A stretch of DNA of 49,281 nt from positions 1-49,281 of the forward strand of contig JBDNIO010000130.1 in assembly GCA_041688215.1 (NCBI GenBank). The letters are read 5' to 3'. The notes below the pieces were generated by a model. The model saw only the letters and a list, made by a program, of their open reading frames with translations. It was not told the DNA's origin and ran no database searches. Positions 1-7,532 of the stretch are shown here, piece after piece; position 1 is the stretch's first letter, and every line of letters begins with the position of its first letter. The position numbers and the translations under genes were made by a program. Source of the DNA: JBDNIO01 sp041688215. GTDB lineage: Bacteria; Pseudomonadota; Gammaproteobacteria; Nevskiales; Salinisphaeraceae.

Positions 1-135
1 CCTGCCATTGGGCTGGACTGCGCTGTGTGCGCCCACCAGGTCTGTAGCTCATTGCAACCGCCTGATTCAAAGTGAAATCAGAAAGCTATTGTCCGGGTAA
101 TTTAGCTTGGCTATACAACGCTGGTGAGTGAACGC

Positions 136-797
136 TTACGGCGGGGTATGCGTAGGCCCGTCGAAATCCAGTACGCCGAAAGGCGTGTGTATGGCGACGA
201 TGGCATCCGGCTTGAAGGTTTCAATCTCGTGAAATAACCACTGGCTTTCCGGCTCGGACAGGGGCTTGTCGCCCGGAAAGCGGCGTGGATTGCTACCGGT
301 AAACTGGACCCAGTATTCCTGCTTGTTCCTGTGCCAGTTCGGGGTGGGGAAATTGCGATTCAGATCGATGCCGTTGGCATTGGTGCGCACCGCCGGACCG
401 GCATTCAGGCCATCGAGATTCAGGCCGGGCACAATGTGCCAGTGAAACGCGCCGGAATGGTATTGCTTGAGGATGCGCATCCACCGGAATACGACAGAGA
501 AAGAGGAATATTCATCGCCGTGAATGCCGCAGACCAGCAGCACGCGCGCCCTGGGCTTGCGGGGTGAAAGCGGCGGGTATGGATGGGCCGGTGCTGCACG
601 GTGCGCCCGCCACTGGGCGCAAGGCCCGCGTTCAGGCAATCCTGCATATCGATACTGCCGAGCACCCCGGCCATGGCATCACAGCCTTGTTGCACCTCGG
701 CTTGCTGGGTGGCTTGGCTGGCGTGCGCGATGCCAGTGCCGCACAGGAATAAAACAGAGGCCAGCGGAAGGATTTTGCGCAATCGCTGCACGGTCAT
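136..797 (-). pseudogene. M14 zinc carboxypeptidase-like gene, frameshifted and truncated
   Basis: The N-terminal part starts at 797 with a clear signal peptide ending in AHA/S. It then needs a change of frame near the GGGG run at 561-564 to continue into the peptidase part. That part carries the M14 zinc motif HxxE (CGIHGDEY), the substrate-side NANGIDLNRNFP stretch and the third zinc histidine in AIHTPFG. One extra base in the run would join the frames cleanly. The reading frame then stops at 136-138, soon after VLDFDGP. Family members continue well beyond this and carry the catalytic glutamate there, so even the repaired product would lack it. It lies 12 bp after dsbA and is the last gene of the cytochrome c4-dsbA operon. 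Relatives are periplasmic peptidases acting on cell-wall peptides; that role is inference. The frameshift may be a sequencing error, but the early stop needs a second event. Confidence 0.75.
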
Positions 798-809
798 GGA
801 CAGCCCGAA

Positions 810-1463
810 TTATCTGGATGTTCTGACTTTCTTTATAAGAAAATCAACAACATCGGGCATGTCATCGTTACTGTCGGCCTGGCGGCCGTTGACTGTGAAC
901 TGACCATTGACGGCCATCGCCGGAACGCCGTCAATACGATAGGCGCGCATGCGCTCGGTCGCCTGCTTGACCTGGGCTTTAACTTTATCGCTGTTAAAGC
1001 TGGCATCGAATTTTTTACCGTCTACGCCATTTTCCACAAAGAACGCACGAATCTTTTCCGGCGCGGTTAAATCCCGATGCTCTGCGTGAATTGCTGCAAA
1101 CATCGTCGAATGCAGTTGTTCCAGCACGCCCAGATCTCTGGCGGTGTAGAACATACGTGCGAATAACGGCCCGATAGCCGTAAAAGTAACCGGCACCCGT
1201 CGGAATTCGACATCCTCAGGCGCCTTGGCAACCCAGGCACTGACTGCCGGATCAAACGCATTGCAGTGGGAACATCCGTACAGGAAAAACTCGATAACCT
1301 CGATCTTGTTGCCGGTGTCTGCGGTTACCGACTCGTCAAGTACCGTGTAATGCTCCCCGGCCAGGTAGCGTTGCGGGCCGTTTTCGCCAGCGGAACATGC
1401 GACCGGCAGGGTCAGTATCAGTATGGCCGACAGGGCCGTAAAAAATCCTTTATTCAACATCAT
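810..1463 (-). CDS. dsbA: Thiol:disulfide interchange protein DsbA
   Basis: Periplasmic oxidase that donates disulfide bonds to secreted proteins. The 217-residue product has an N-terminal signal segment, a thioredoxin-fold active site CSHC at residues 64-67 after the EFFLYG strand, the helical insert, and the cis-proline loop GVPAM with Pro181. The signal segment ends near PVACSAG. The cysteine there resembles a lipobox, but proline at -3 is not canonical, so a soluble periplasmic form is more likely. Its start codon overlaps the stop of the upstream cytochrome c4 gene by four bases, so the two are translationally coupled. This pairing beside engB and polA is typical of pseudomonads and relatives. 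The DUF3604 proteins in this window are cysteine-rich secreted proteins and would be natural clients; that link is inference. Confidence 0.96.
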   Translation of the reverse strand: MMLNKGFFTALSAILILTLPVACSAGENGPQRYLAGEHYTVLDESVTADTGNKIEVIEFFLYGCSHCNAFDPAVSAWVAKAPEDVEFRRVPVTFTAIGPLFARMFYTARDLGVLEQLHSTMFAAIHAEHRDLTAPEKIRAFFVENGVDGKKFDASFNSDKVKAQVKQATERMRAYRIDGVPAMAVNGQFTVNGRQADSNDDMPDVVDFLIKKVRTSR

Positions 1464-2278
1464 TTTTCAACGCGGGGGCGCAGACCTTCTACATACGTGG
1501 CCAGCGCCTGAATGTCTTCATCGCTCAAATCTTCCACCACCGCACTCATGATCTTGCCGTTGCGGTAGTTATTGCGTTCGCCGCTGCGATAAGCTTTGAG
1601 TTGCGCGCTTACATAAGGCGCGTGCTGGCCCGAGAGGCGCGGGTACTGTGCGGCCGGATTTCCCAGGCCCGACGGGCCGTGGCAGCCGGAACAGGCCGGC
1701 ATGTTGTCTTCAGGAATGCCGCCACGATAAATTTTGGCCCCTTTTCCCACCAGTGACTCATCGGCGACGCCGCCGGAGTTGGCCTGCTGGGAGAAGTAAA
1801 CCGCCAGATCGCGCATATCCTGTTCGTTCAGGTTTGCGACCTGGCCCGCCATGATGGCGTTCTGGCGTTTGCCGTTCTTGAAGAGCATGAGTTGCTCATA
1901 AATATAAGGCGCACCCTGGCCCGCTAGCTTGGGCCAGGCCGGGTTGCTGCTGTTGCCGTCCGGGCCGTGGCAGGCGGCGCATGTGGACGATAACTTGGCG
2001 CCGGCCTGGGCTGTGCCGTCGATCAGGTTTTTTGCAGCGTCTGCATCTGCCTCGGCGTTGGGCGCTGCCCCGCTGGATTCTCCCTCTGGGGCGTCGTCAC
2101 TTGCCGGGATTTTACTGTCGCTGCCTGCCGCGGCATTTGTAGCTTCACTGTTGGCGTCGCTATCTGCCTTGGCCGTTGCTGCCCCAGTTTCATCACCGGT
2201 CGGTGCTCGGGAAGCTTCAGCCTGGGCTAGATTGATACTCAGGCTCAATAAAATTAATAAAAGTATGCGCTTGCTCAT
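1460..2278 (-). CDS. Di-haem cytochrome c4 with an acidic linker
   Basis: Periplasmic electron carrier with two class I c-type haem domains. After a signal peptide (residues 1-20) there is a region of about 65 residues made mostly of Ala, Ser, Asp, Glu and Asn. The first haem site CAACH (100-104) and second CSGCH (196-200) follow. The likely axial methionines are in the IMAGQV and IMSAVV segments, at 143 and 244. Cytochrome c4 normally passes electrons from the bc1 complex to terminal oxidases such as cbb3. The usual protein is about 200 residues, so the extra length is almost entirely the low-complexity acidic linker before the first haem. Such a linker may be a tether or a high-salt adaptation. 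First gene of the cytochrome-dsbA-M14 operon and divergent from engB. Confidence 0.94.
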   Translation of the reverse strand: MSKRILLLILLSLSINLAQAEASRAPTGDETGAATAKADSDANSEATNAAAGSDSKIPASDDAPEGESSGAAPNAEADADAAKNLIDGTAQAGAKLSSTCAACHGPDGNSSNPAWPKLAGQGAPYIYEQLMLFKNGKRQNAIMAGQVANLNEQDMRDLAVYFSQQANSGGVADESLVGKGAKIYRGGIPEDNMPACSGCHGPSGLGNPAAQYPRLSGQHAPYVSAQLKAYRSGERNNYRNGKIMSAVVEDLSDEDIQALATYVEGLRPRVEK

Positions 2279-2411
2279 GACGCGGTAAACTCCGGCTTGA
2301 CCACATTAAAAAGGCCGCGTCGAAGCGACGCTGGCGACTGGGTATAGAGATTCGAAAACAGCGAGTATTGTATACCAACTGTCTGGGCGCCGACATCGGC
2401 GTGTATCCTTA

Positions 2412-2685
2412 AAGGCACCTCTGATCAATTCTCACGATCGCGCCGGAGTCCTTTTTGACTCGGTGGTAAGGAAAGAGGAGAGACTTGTGGTAATTCCACA
2501 CGAACGACGATTGACGCCGCCAGCGGGTCAAAAAGGCCTGGCCCCGAAGGGGTTTGGCCTGAAAAACCCCGCTGACTGCGTTGTCCGGCTTGACCGCAGG
2601 GAAACTGCGGCGCTGCGCCAGACGCCTTGCAGCGAAGCTTTTCAGAACACAAACGCGATTCGCGCGAATCGATCAGAGGTGCCTT
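2412..2685. repeat. MITE-like element with about 30-bp inverted ends
   Basis: The left end AAGGCACCTCTGATC (2412-2426) is matched exactly by its reverse complement at 2671-2685. The similarity continues inward for about 15 more bases with few mismatches. Inside are two further hairpins, AGGCC-tgg-CCCC / GGGG-ttt-GGCCT near 2531-2557 and CCGCAG / CTGCGG near 2595-2611. No credible gene lies within it. A transposase-free element with matching ends and internal palindromes fits a MITE or large REP-type repeat. A target-site duplication is not clear; at most a TA on each side. Its right end is 9 bp from the engB start codon. Confidence 0.7.
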
Positions 2686-2694
2686 AGGGTTATT

Positions 2695-3336
2695 ATGAGC
2701 AACGTAGCAAGCATTTTTTTGTCTAGAGCCGAGTTTCTGACCTCGGCGGCCCAGCCCCGTGGCTTTCCGCCGGCGGATTGCCCGGAGGTGGCATTTGCGG
2801 GGCGCTCTAACGCGGGTAAGTCCAGCGCGCTGAATGCGCTTTGTGGCCGGCGCAAGCTGGCGCGCATTAGTAAAACCCCGGGGCGCACCCAGCTCATCAA
2901 TTTCTTTGAACTGGAAGGCGCACGGCTGGTGGATTTACCCGGGTATGGGTATGCGAAGGTGCCGCCCAAGGTGCGCGCCCAGTGGCAGGGGTTGATTGAA
3001 AGCTATTTGCAGAAACGCGACACCTTGCAGGGTATTGTGCTGATTATGGATTGCCGCCATCCGCTGACCGAATTCGACCAGCAAATGCTGGCCTGGGGTG
3101 GTAGCAGCGGGCTGGCTTTCCATCTGCTGATGACCAAGGCGGATAAACTCAGCCGCGGCAAGCAACAGGCCGCGCTGTTATCCGTGCGCCACGCGCTACC
3201 AGAACATAGCGTGCAGTTATTCTCGGCCACCAGTCGTCAGGGCGTGGACGAGGCCCAAGTTAAAATAGCTGCGTGGCTGAAAAGTCCCGGTGGTGAGGGG
3301 GACACCACCGGGGATAGGCTCTCCGGTCAGGGATAA
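2695..3336 (+). CDS. engB: Ribosome biogenesis GTPase EngB (YihA/YsxC)
   Basis: GTPase needed for assembly of the large ribosomal subunit. With the start at 2695 the product is 213 residues, the normal length. The G motifs are in order: G1 GRSNAGKSS (36-44), G2 threonine in TPGRTQ (61-66), G3 DLPGYGYA (80-87), G4 TKAD (147-150) and G5 SATS (177-180). The frame stays open upstream to 2581, but that stretch lies in the MITE-like repeat and has no EngB similarity, so I reject the longer start. The ribosome site is weak; the best match is AGGG at 2686-2689, right at the repeat end. Convergent with the polA transcript and divergent from cytochrome c4. Confidence 0.95.
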   Translation: MSNVASIFLSRAEFLTSAAQPRGFPPADCPEVAFAGRSNAGKSSALNALCGRRKLARISKTPGRTQLINFFELEGARLVDLPGYGYAKVPPKVRAQWQGLIESYLQKRDTLQGIVLIMDCRHPLTEFDQQMLAWGGSSGLAFHLLMTKADKLSRGKQQAALLSVRHALPEHSVQLFSATSRQGVDEAQVKIAAWLKSPGGEGDTTGDRLSGQG

Positions 3337-3372
3337 CCAGAGGATTAACCAGGGAGATCAAACCTGGAAACA

Positions 3373-3393
3373 CAAGCGCATGTGATGCGCTTG
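3373..3393. repeat. Hairpin in the engB 3' region
   Basis: Perfect 9-bp stem CAAGCGCAT / ATGCGCTTG around a GTG loop, 37 bp after the engB stop codon. No T-run follows, so it is not a standard intrinsic terminator. It may protect the transcript 3' end. Confidence 0.5.
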
Positions 3394-3445
3394 CTGAATT
3401 AGACCGGCTTGTCCGCAAATCGATTGCGTCCCAGTCCAAGGTGCT

Positions 3446-3470
3446 GATTTTATTTGGTATTAATAAAATC
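3446..3470. repeat. AT-rich hairpin downstream of engB
   Basis: Perfect 9-bp inverted repeat GATTTTATT / AATAAAATC with a 7-base spacer. It lies between the engB end and the small-RNA terminator. It could be a protein site or part of an engB trailer; no function can be assigned. Confidence 0.4.
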
Positions 3471-3528
3471 ATCTCCCGCAGCCTGGCGCGGGGTTCACCA
3501 CGATGGGAAATGGGTCCTATATGCCCGC

Positions 3529-3565
3529 AAAAAAAACCCCGATGTCACGGGGAGTGCCATCGGGG
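3529..3565 (-). terminator. Intrinsic terminator of the small RNA
   Basis: On the minus strand an 8-bp stem CCCCGATG / CATCGGGG (3558-3565 with 3537-3544) is followed directly by eight T residues (3536-3529). The loop can close further through CAC/GTG. The plus-strand reading has only a weak TTTT run, so the main direction is minus. Confidence 0.88.
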
Positions 3566-3641
3566 CAACTTTTCCGGTCTTGGGGGGAACCGGAGTGTTA
3601 CCGCTCAGGGAGAACAAGCGGGCAAGCGTTTTAGCTTACAT
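3529..3641 (-). ncRNA. Predicted Spot 42/ErsA-like small RNA with three C-rich loops
   Basis: A stand-alone transcription unit of about 113 nt is predicted on the minus strand between polA and engB. Spot 42 (enterics) and ErsA (Pseudomonas) occupy this same position. It has a sigmaE-type promoter (3646-3673) and ends at a strong intrinsic terminator (3529-3565). Three hairpins can be drawn: CCGCT/AGCGG with loop containing TTCTCCC, TCCGGT/ACCGGA with loop containing TCCCCCC, and the terminator stem CCCCGATG/CATCGGGG with inner CAC/GTG closing a TCCCC loop. Each loop exposes a C-rich stretch that could pair with purine-rich ribosome-binding sites. Pseudomonas ErsA is known to depend on the envelope-stress sigma factor, which agrees with the promoter seen here. 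Homology is inferred from position and structure, not from sequence alignment. Confidence 0.72.
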
Positions 3642-3645
3642 GGAA

Positions 3646-3673
3646 TAAGACCGGGACCATTCAGCTTAGTTCC
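3646..3673 (-). promoter_or_regulatory. SigmaE (RpoE/AlgU)-type promoter for the small RNA
   Basis: The minus strand reads GGAACTA (3673-3667), 16 bases, then TCTTA (3650-3646). This fits the extracytoplasmic sigma consensus GGAACTT-N16-TCnnA. The expected start is near 3641, five bases beyond the -10. An A/T-rich tract (about 3674-3700) lies just upstream, as often seen at strong promoters. Confidence 0.65.
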
Positions 3674-3713
3674 AAAAAATTTAAAATTATTTTTATCTTT
3701 TTTTTCAGGGGGT

Positions 3714-3731
3714 TGTACGATATTTCGTACA
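3714..3731. promoter_or_regulatory. Palindromic operator-like site upstream of the small RNA
   Basis: Perfect inverted repeat TGTACGA-TATT-TCGTACA. Its centre is about 80 bp upstream of the predicted small-RNA start, a usual place for an activator. The 7-4-7 layout fits a dimeric regulator; none is recognised. Confidence 0.5.
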
Positions 3732-3842
3732 TTATGAAGAAATCTTGGTATTTCCAACAACTTAGCGTGTGAAATTGCCAGATTAGTACAGCATATTCGG
3801 GTAAACAGGCATTCTTTTTGCTGATTTCACCCCTGAAAGATC

Positions 3843-3877
3843 GGCCGTTTTTAATAAATTGTTACAAATCAACGGCC
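3843..3877 (-). repeat. Hairpin directly after polA
   Basis: Stem GGCCGTT / AACGGCC with a 21-base loop begins right after the polA stop codon (3878-3880). No T-run follows, so it is more likely a 3'-end stabiliser or weak terminator than a full intrinsic terminator. Confidence 0.4.
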
Positions 3878-6592
3878 TCAATGCGCCTGTTCCCAGTTGT
3901 CGCCGATACCAGCGTCGGCCAACAACGGGACGTCGAGCGAAATAACCGCGCACATGCGCTCGCTCAAGGCTTGCGCCATGACTTCGGCGTCGCCTGCGGG
4001 CACCTCAAAAACCAGTTCGTCGTGCACCTGCATGATCATGCGTGTTGGGCTGGATTGTTTGGCCAGCCAGGCATGGATGTCGATCATCGCCAGCTTGATT
4101 AAATCTGCGGCCGTGCCCTGCAGCGGCGCGTTGATGGCGGTGCGTTCGGCGTATTGGCGGCGCTGGGCGTTGCGGGCGTTGATTTCCGGCAGGTACAGCC
4201 GGCGGCCCTGCAGGGTTTCCACATAGCCCTGTTTGGCGGCCTGTTTGCGGGTGTTGTCCATGAAATCACGCACGCCGGGGTAGCGGTCGAAGAATTTATC
4301 GATGTAGGCGTCGGCTTCGCCACGTCCGATTTTCAGTTGTCTGGCCAAGCCAAACGCAGACATGCCGTACATCAGGCCGAAGTTAATGGCCTTGGCGGCG
4401 CGGCGCTGGTCGCCGGTCACGTCATCGAGCGGGGTATCGAATACCTCGGCGGCTGTGGCCTGGTGGATGTCGCGGTCTTCCTTGAAGGCTGAAATGAGAC
4501 CTTTATCGCCGGATAAATGCGCCATGATACGCAGCTCGATTTGCGAATAATCCACCGCCAGCAGCTTGTAACCGTCAGGCGCGATGAAGGCTTCACGGAT
4601 GCGCCGTCCGGTTTCTGAACGGATGGGGATGTTCTGCAGGTTGGGGTCGGCTGAGGACAAGCGCCCGGTGGCGGCCACGGCCTGATGATACGACGTATGC
4701 ACACGCCCGGTTTGCGGGTTGACCTGTTCGGGCAATTTATCGGTATAGGTGGAACGCAGCTTCGACAGCTCGCGCCAGTCCAGAATCAGTTGTGGCAGCG
4801 CGTGTTTATCCGCCAGCTCATGCAGCACATCCTCTGCCGTGGAGGGCGCGCCCTTGGGGGTTTTTCTGATCACGGGCAGTTCGAGATGATCAAACAGAAT
4901 ATCCTTGAGCTGCGCCGGTGAACCCAGATTGAACTTGCCGCCAGCCTCTTTATAGGCAGCCTCTTCCAGTCTGACCATCCGCGTGCCCATTTCCTGGCTG
5001 AGATTGCGCAGGAATTGGGTATCGATTAATACCCCGGTGTGTTCAATGGCTGCCAGCACGGGCATGAGTGGCATTTCCATATCCGTGAACAGGGTTTTGA
5101 GCTGCTTATCCGCGGCCAGTTGCGGGTACAGATGTTCGTGTAACTGCAAGGTGATGTCGGCGTCTTCAGCCGCATAAGGCCCCGCTGCTTCGAGCCCGAT
5201 CTGATTGAAGGTGAGTTGTTTTGCCCCCTTGCCGGCCACATCAGTGAACTTGATGGTTTCCCGGCCCAGGTATTTCTGCGCCAGCGAATCCATGTCGTGC
5301 CGGGTTGCGGTGCTGTTGAGCACATAGGATTCGAGCATGGTGTCGAAATCCGCGCCCTGCACACGCACGCCGTGACGCGCCAGTACGTTGATGTCGTATT
5401 TGATGTGCTGACCAAGTTTGGGTTTTCCGGGGTCTTCCAGAATCGGTTTGAGCCGCTCCAGCACCGTTTCGCGATTTAACTGGTCCGGCGCGCCGGGGTA
5501 GTTATGCGCTACGGGTACATACCAGGCCTGGCCGGGTTTGACAGCGAAAGACAGCCCCACCAGACCGGATTGCATGGCGCTCAGAGCATCGGTTTCGGTA
5601 TCGACGCATATCAGTTCGGCGGCTTCCAGGGCCTTGATCAGATCGTCGAACGCGGCTTCATCAAGCACTGTGTGGTAGTTGACTTCTTCCGGCGCGGCGG
5701 GGATGTCGGCTACGTCAACGTCGTCTGCATCGGTTTCGTCCAGCTCCCGCACCCAGGCTTTGAAGTCGAAACGCTTGTACAGCGCGCGTAGGGCATCGGG
5801 CTGTTCTGGCCCGCGCACGAGTTCATCCACGCGCATGTCCAGCTCCAGCTCGCAGCGGATGGTGGCCAGGTCTTTATACAGTGGCAGTTGGTCGAGTACG
5901 GCGTTCAGGTTTTCGGAAACCTTGCCGTCGATCTCACTGGCGTGCTCGATTACGCCGTCGAGTGAGCCGTATTCATGCAGCCATTTGGCGGCGGTTTTCG
6001 GCCCGACCTTGTCGACGCCGGGAATGTTGTCGGAGGTATCGCCCGCCAGTGCCAGATAATCGATAATGCGTTCGGGCCCGACGCCAAATTTTTCGTGCAC
6101 GCGCGCGATGTCGGTCAGGCGGTTCTGCATGGTGTCCAGTAGCTGGATATCGTCGTTGACCAGCTGCGCCATGTCCTTGTCGCTGGTTACGATCAGCACG
6201 CGCCGCCCGGCCGCTGCGGCGCGCACGGCGAGCGTGCCGATAACATCGTCGGCTTCAACGCCGTCGACCTGCATCATGGGCAGGCCCAACGCCTGGATAA
6301 TGTCGCGGATGCCCTCGAACTGGGGTTCCAGGTCCGGCGGTACCGGCGGCCGGTTGGCCTTGTAGTCCGCGTACAGGTCGTTGCGAAAGGTTTTGCCACG
6401 CGGGTCGAATATAACCGCGATGTGTTCGTCGGTGTATTCGCGCATTAACTTGCGCAGCATATTGGTCATGCCGTAGATAGCGCCGGTGGGTTCGCCCTCG
6501 GGATTGGTCAACGGCGGCAGCGCGTGGAAGGCGCGGTACAGCCAGGAGGAACCGTCGATCAGGATAAAGAGTTTGGTGTTTTTGTTGCTCAT
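3878..6592 (-). CDS. polA: DNA polymerase I
   Basis: Repair and lagging-strand polymerase that removes RNA primers. The 904-residue product has all three domains. The N-terminal 5'-3' exonuclease (about 1-290) has the acidic clusters EADDV and SDKD. The 3'-5' proofreading domain (about 305-500) keeps its catalytic acids, DTET at 331-334 and KYD at 398-400. The polymerase domain has motif A DYSQIELR (681-688), motif B from RRAAKAINFGLMYG (730-743) and motif C VHDE (856-859). Proofreading is therefore expected to be active. The gene ends an apparent operon (beta-barrel gene, lptM, lysA, pilin-like composite, polA), starting only 4 bp after the composite gene. The predicted small RNA follows on the same strand. 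Confidence 0.98.
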   Translation of the reverse strand: MSNKNTKLFILIDGSSWLYRAFHALPPLTNPEGEPTGAIYGMTNMLRKLMREYTDEHIAVIFDPRGKTFRNDLYADYKANRPPVPPDLEPQFEGIRDIIQALGLPMMQVDGVEADDVIGTLAVRAAAAGRRVLIVTSDKDMAQLVNDDIQLLDTMQNRLTDIARVHEKFGVGPERIIDYLALAGDTSDNIPGVDKVGPKTAAKWLHEYGSLDGVIEHASEIDGKVSENLNAVLDQLPLYKDLATIRCELELDMRVDELVRGPEQPDALRALYKRFDFKAWVRELDETDADDVDVADIPAAPEEVNYHTVLDEAAFDDLIKALEAAELICVDTETDALSAMQSGLVGLSFAVKPGQAWYVPVAHNYPGAPDQLNRETVLERLKPILEDPGKPKLGQHIKYDINVLARHGVRVQGADFDTMLESYVLNSTATRHDMDSLAQKYLGRETIKFTDVAGKGAKQLTFNQIGLEAAGPYAAEDADITLQLHEHLYPQLAADKQLKTLFTDMEMPLMPVLAAIEHTGVLIDTQFLRNLSQEMGTRMVRLEEAAYKEAGGKFNLGSPAQLKDILFDHLELPVIRKTPKGAPSTAEDVLHELADKHALPQLILDWRELSKLRSTYTDKLPEQVNPQTGRVHTSYHQAVAATGRLSSADPNLQNIPIRSETGRRIREAFIAPDGYKLLAVDYSQIELRIMAHLSGDKGLISAFKEDRDIHQATAAEVFDTPLDDVTGDQRRAAKAINFGLMYGMSAFGLARQLKIGRGEADAYIDKFFDRYPGVRDFMDNTRKQAAKQGYVETLQGRRLYLPEINARNAQRRQYAERTAINAPLQGTAADLIKLAMIDIHAWLAKQSSPTRMIMQVHDELVFEVPAGDAEVMAQALSERMCAVISLDVPLLADAGIGDNWEQAH

Positions 6593-6596
6593 GGTG

Positions 6597-7517
6597 TTAC
6601 CGGCACGTTGCGGGCAGCACGCTGGGATCCAGATCGATATTCTCGCAGGCCCAGGTGATCTCGCCGTTGCTGCCTTTTGCGGGCACTAGCGCCAGCGAGC
6701 GCCCGTCCAGTGTGGTATTTCCGCGGTAGCTGATAATTATCGCGCCGCCGTGGGTAATCGACACTTCATCAATATTGTCGCTATCTGCGAGCGGTTTGTA
6801 TCCGAGCTCGTCAAGCGAGCGCGGCCATTCCCGATTTTTATCAACGTAATCCTCAAATCCGCGTTGGTAGTGCGCGCCGGTAGCCAGGCCCGCGCTAACT
6901 TGGGCGCGCTGCATGTAGTCCTGATACGCGGGGTAGGCAATTGACGCCAGAATTCCCATAAGTGGTAGCATGAAAACAAACAGGATGACAGCCACAATAA
7001 TAACCGCCGGGCTGGTACCACCCTGCGCCTGTAGTTGCTGCAGGGCGATTTTCCGGCTTGGCGACTGGGCCTGGACGTCCGCGATTTTTTTCTTGATGTG
7101 CCGGTAATAAATCGCGTTGGCGTACATGGGTATCAGCACAAACGCAGCCAGCAGATACAGCAACCCGGTTATGCCCTGATAAGCCGAATTAAAGGCAACG
7201 TCGACAATGCCGAAGGGGATGGGCAGCAGGATATACAGCAGGCCCCACAACCACATTTTGCGGTAAAACAGCCAGTAGGTGGTTACAAAAAACGCCGGCC
7301 AATGCCATGAGGCGCCAACGCCCTGCTGGTCGAACCGGAGGAAATACGGCATGTGGTAACTGGTTTTTTTGTAACCTACCGCGGCCGCATACAATGCTTG
7401 TACATCGGCTTGCTGCGGGGGCGCAGTTTGCGCCGGGTCGCTGCCCAGACTTTCGCCGCATTTTGAACAGAAATTATCCTGCTCCAGATTTTGTGCGCCA
7501 CATTTACTACAGAACAT
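6597..7517 (-). CDS. Zinc-ribbon / DUF2628 / type IV pilin-like composite membrane protein
   Basis: This 306-residue protein combines three parts seldom seen together. Residues 1-21 form a zinc ribbon with paired CxxC knuckles at C3/C6 and C17/C20. Residues about 50-145 resemble DUF2628, with an aromatic-rich WHWPAFFVTTYWLFYRKMW segment and two or three membrane helices. Residues about 170-306 resemble a type IV pilin: a hydrophobic helix running into ASIAYPAYQDYMQRAQVS, then a globular part ending in WACENIDLDPSVLPATCR. C291 and C305 there match the pilin C-terminal disulfide loop. There is no prepilin peptidase leader, so it is probably not processed like a normal pilin. It lies between lysA and polA with gaps of 15 and 4 bp. 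Function is unknown; a membrane sensor that uses a pilin-fold periplasmic domain is one possibility. Confidence 0.75.
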   Translation of the reverse strand: MFCSKCGAQNLEQDNFCSKCGESLGSDPAQTAPPQQADVQALYAAAVGYKKTSYHMPYFLRFDQQGVGASWHWPAFFVTTYWLFYRKMWLWGLLYILLPIPFGIVDVAFNSAYQGITGLLYLLAAFVLIPMYANAIYYRHIKKKIADVQAQSPSRKIALQQLQAQGGTSPAVIIVAVILFVFMLPLMGILASIAYPAYQDYMQRAQVSAGLATGAHYQRGFEDYVDKNREWPRSLDELGYKPLADSDNIDEVSITHGGAIIISYRGNTTLDGRSLALVPAKGSNGEITWACENIDLDPSVLPATCR

Positions 7518-7532
7518 TAAAAACCCACTGTG

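Noticed and set aside
2581..2694. Longer engB start
   Set aside because: The extension is translated MITE-like repeat; the family protein starts at 2695.
3894..6400. Long open frames on the plus strand opposite polA
   Set aside because: They mirror polA codon structure in high-GC DNA, have no domains and no ribosome sites.
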